Assembly (NCBI GenBank): GCA_938023705.1
Contig: CALJDJ010000072.1
Span: forward strand, 1 to 11,659
Direction: 5' to 3'
From: an uncultured Collinsella sp.
GTDB lineage: Bacteria; Actinomycetota; Coriobacteriia; Coriobacteriales; Coriobacteriaceae
Length of the DNA: 11,659 bases
Below, in pieces: positions 11,304-11,659 of this stretch; within the stretch, counting starts at the first letter, position 1, and each line of letters starts with the position of its first letter. Below the pieces are notes generated by a model. It saw only the letters and a program-made list of their open reading frames with translations, had not been told where the DNA came from and made no database searches. Both the position numbers and the translations under genes were made by a program.

Positions 11304-11659
11304 CTAGAACTCTTCTTCCTCGGCGCCGGCAAGCATGTCCGCCGCCTCGCAAAGCTGAATAAACGAACGCGATCCCTCGACCGCGGCTTTGGCCTTGTCC
11401 GCATCCAGGGAGTCCATCTGTGTAACCATTTCCACCAGCAGCGGCAAGTTCATTCCAGCGATTAACGTAAACGATCCGTCGGTCTGCCTCTGAATGAATT
11501 CGTTGTTTACAGAGCCGCCAAAGATGTCAGTCACGACAAACCAAGAGTCGGCAGGGTCCCTCGTCTCCATCCATGCATCAATCAACGCCGCGACGTCCCT
11601 TGAATCGTCATCGACATAGGCGCACAGGCACTCGATTCGGTCGTTGGTGCCCATCAGAA
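11304..11659 (-). CDS. PTS mannose/fructose/sorbose family IIA component (5' end cut by window)
   Basis: The frame is open to the window edge, so the 117 residues seen are the C-terminal part of a domain that is usually about 135-145 residues. The ATG at 11654 is internal and not the start. The missing N-terminal 20 or so residues should hold the phosphorylated His in its GTHG-type motif. What remains fits EIIA-Man: WFVVTDIFGGSVNNEF matches the usual DxxGGS region and IAGMNLPLLVEM the GxNLPxL region. The protein ends in an acidic EEEEF. It accepts phosphate from HPr and passes it to IIB downstream. Its own promoter and any regulator gene lie beyond the window. Confidence 0.9.
   Translation of the reverse strand, partial: LMGTNDRIECLCAYVDDDSRDVAALIDAWMETRDPADSWFVVTDIFGGSVNNEFIQRQTDGSFTLIAGMNLPLLVEMVTQMDSLDADKAKAAVEGSRSFIQLCEAADMLAGAEEEEF

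Overview
The window comes from a GC-rich bacterial chromosome. Gene content points to Coriobacteriia (Actinomycetota), most likely a gut Collinsella-like organism. The pointers are two SipW-dependent-type secreted proteins, a PilZ protein, a mannose-family PTS with a FrlB-type deglycase, and strong Shine-Dalgarno (SD) sites. The taxon is an inference; no rRNA or marker gene is present.

Region 1 (1-2760) is accessory. It holds a DUF5710-like protein with two CxxC pairs (397-1107, +), a 93-residue cysteine-rich protein (1226-1507, -) and an HNH endonuclease (1626-2708, -). The middle of the HNH protein resembles an SRA/sRA-like modified-base reader, suggesting modification-dependent (type IV) restriction. 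A 29-bp-period repeat lies between the first two genes.

Region 2 (2790-7480) is the most interesting part. Two secreted proteins share a nearly identical SipW-type signal peptide (3868-4644 and 2853-3797, both -). They are separated only by a terminator hairpin that sits directly upstream of the second gene's SD. An unrecognised gene (5044-5556, +) follows. Next comes a translationally coupled pair on the - strand: a PilZ c-di-GMP receptor (6750-7415), then a single-pass membrane protein (5587-6744) whose outer domain carries a sequence signature also seen in the two secreted proteins. I read this as a candidate c-di-GMP-linked surface fibre or matrix system. This is an inference.

Region 3 (7480-7740) is noncoding and holds iterated GAGAGATA repeats that form a 24-bp-stem hairpin between the PTS terminator and the pilZ promoter.

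Region 4 (7741-11659, all -) is a mannose/fructose/sorbose-family PTS locus in transcription order IIA (cut by the window edge), IIB, terminator, promoter, SIS-domain deglycase, hairpin, IIC, IID, terminator. The deglycase belongs with FrlB/FraB/GfrF-type enzymes. The likely job is uptake and phosphorylation of an Amadori compound such as fructoselysine or glucoselysine, then cleavage to a sugar phosphate and the amine. No regulator gene, tRNA, rRNA, CRISPR array or insertion sequence was found.
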